NCBI GenBank assembly: GCA_015487985.1
Contig: WFOP01000363.1
Span: 1 to 6,250, forward strand
DNA length: 6,250 nucleotides
DNA from: Hyphomicrobiales bacterium
GTDB lineage: Bacteria; Pseudomonadota; Alphaproteobacteria; Rhizobiales; Devosiaceae
Reading direction: 5' to 3'
The notes under the pieces are model-generated. The model had not been told where the DNA came from. It saw nothing but the letters and a program-made list of their open reading frames with translations, and made no database searches. The translations under genes and the position numbers were made by a program. Of this stretch, positions 6,086 through 6,250 are shown piece by piece. Within the stretch, counting starts at the first letter, position 1, and each line of letters begins with the position of its first letter.

Positions 6086-6095
6086 GGTTAAGTAA

Positions 6096-6250
<155 letters not shown>

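Overview
The window looks like chromosomal DNA from an alphaproteobacterium, probably Hyphomicrobiales (Rhizobiales)-like. The evidence is an RNase HII whose N-terminus resembles the Brucella type, the first 51 codons of a CcrM-type cell-cycle DNA methyltransferase, and several CtrA-like TTAA-N7-TTAA boxes in front of it. Base composition is moderate by eye (about half G+C). There is no tRNA, rRNA, CRISPR array, insertion sequence or phage gene. No species was assigned; these calls come from reading the sequence, without a database search.

Layout from left to right. (1) The C-terminal 154 residues of a PA0069-type radical SAM protein, then rnhB (RNase HII), both on the plus strand. (2) A plus-strand pair: a large U32-family protein related to the tRNA hydroxylation protein TrhP/YegQ, with a cysteine-rich C-terminal extension, and a DUF2867 protein whose GTG start shares one base with the U32 stop codon. 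(3) Just downstream, a broken AraC-family regulator: only the N-terminal sensor half remains, with a one-base frameshift in a C run and no helix-turn-helix domain. (4) On the minus strand, a probable two-gene operon: a small VOC/glyoxalase-fold protein followed by an EamA/DMT-type ten-helix transporter. (5) Divergent from it, soxR, encoding the [2Fe-2S] redox sensor of the MerR family. (6) A 113-base promoter region and the start of ccrM, which runs off the right edge.

The most coherent functional unit is soxR plus the divergent VOC-EamA pair. Between them lies an 18-base SoxR-box look-alike embedded in a minus-strand promoter with the over-long 19-base spacer typical of MerR-family activation. 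The inferred circuit is that SoxR, oxidised by a redox-cycling compound, switches on a VOC protein and a membrane exporter. This resembles the small direct SoxR regulons known outside enteric bacteria.

rnhB and ccrM are, from memory, often close neighbours in alphaproteobacteria. Here about 4.9 kb separates them, holding the U32 pair, the decayed AraC gene and the SoxR module, which suggests an accessory block placed between two core genes.
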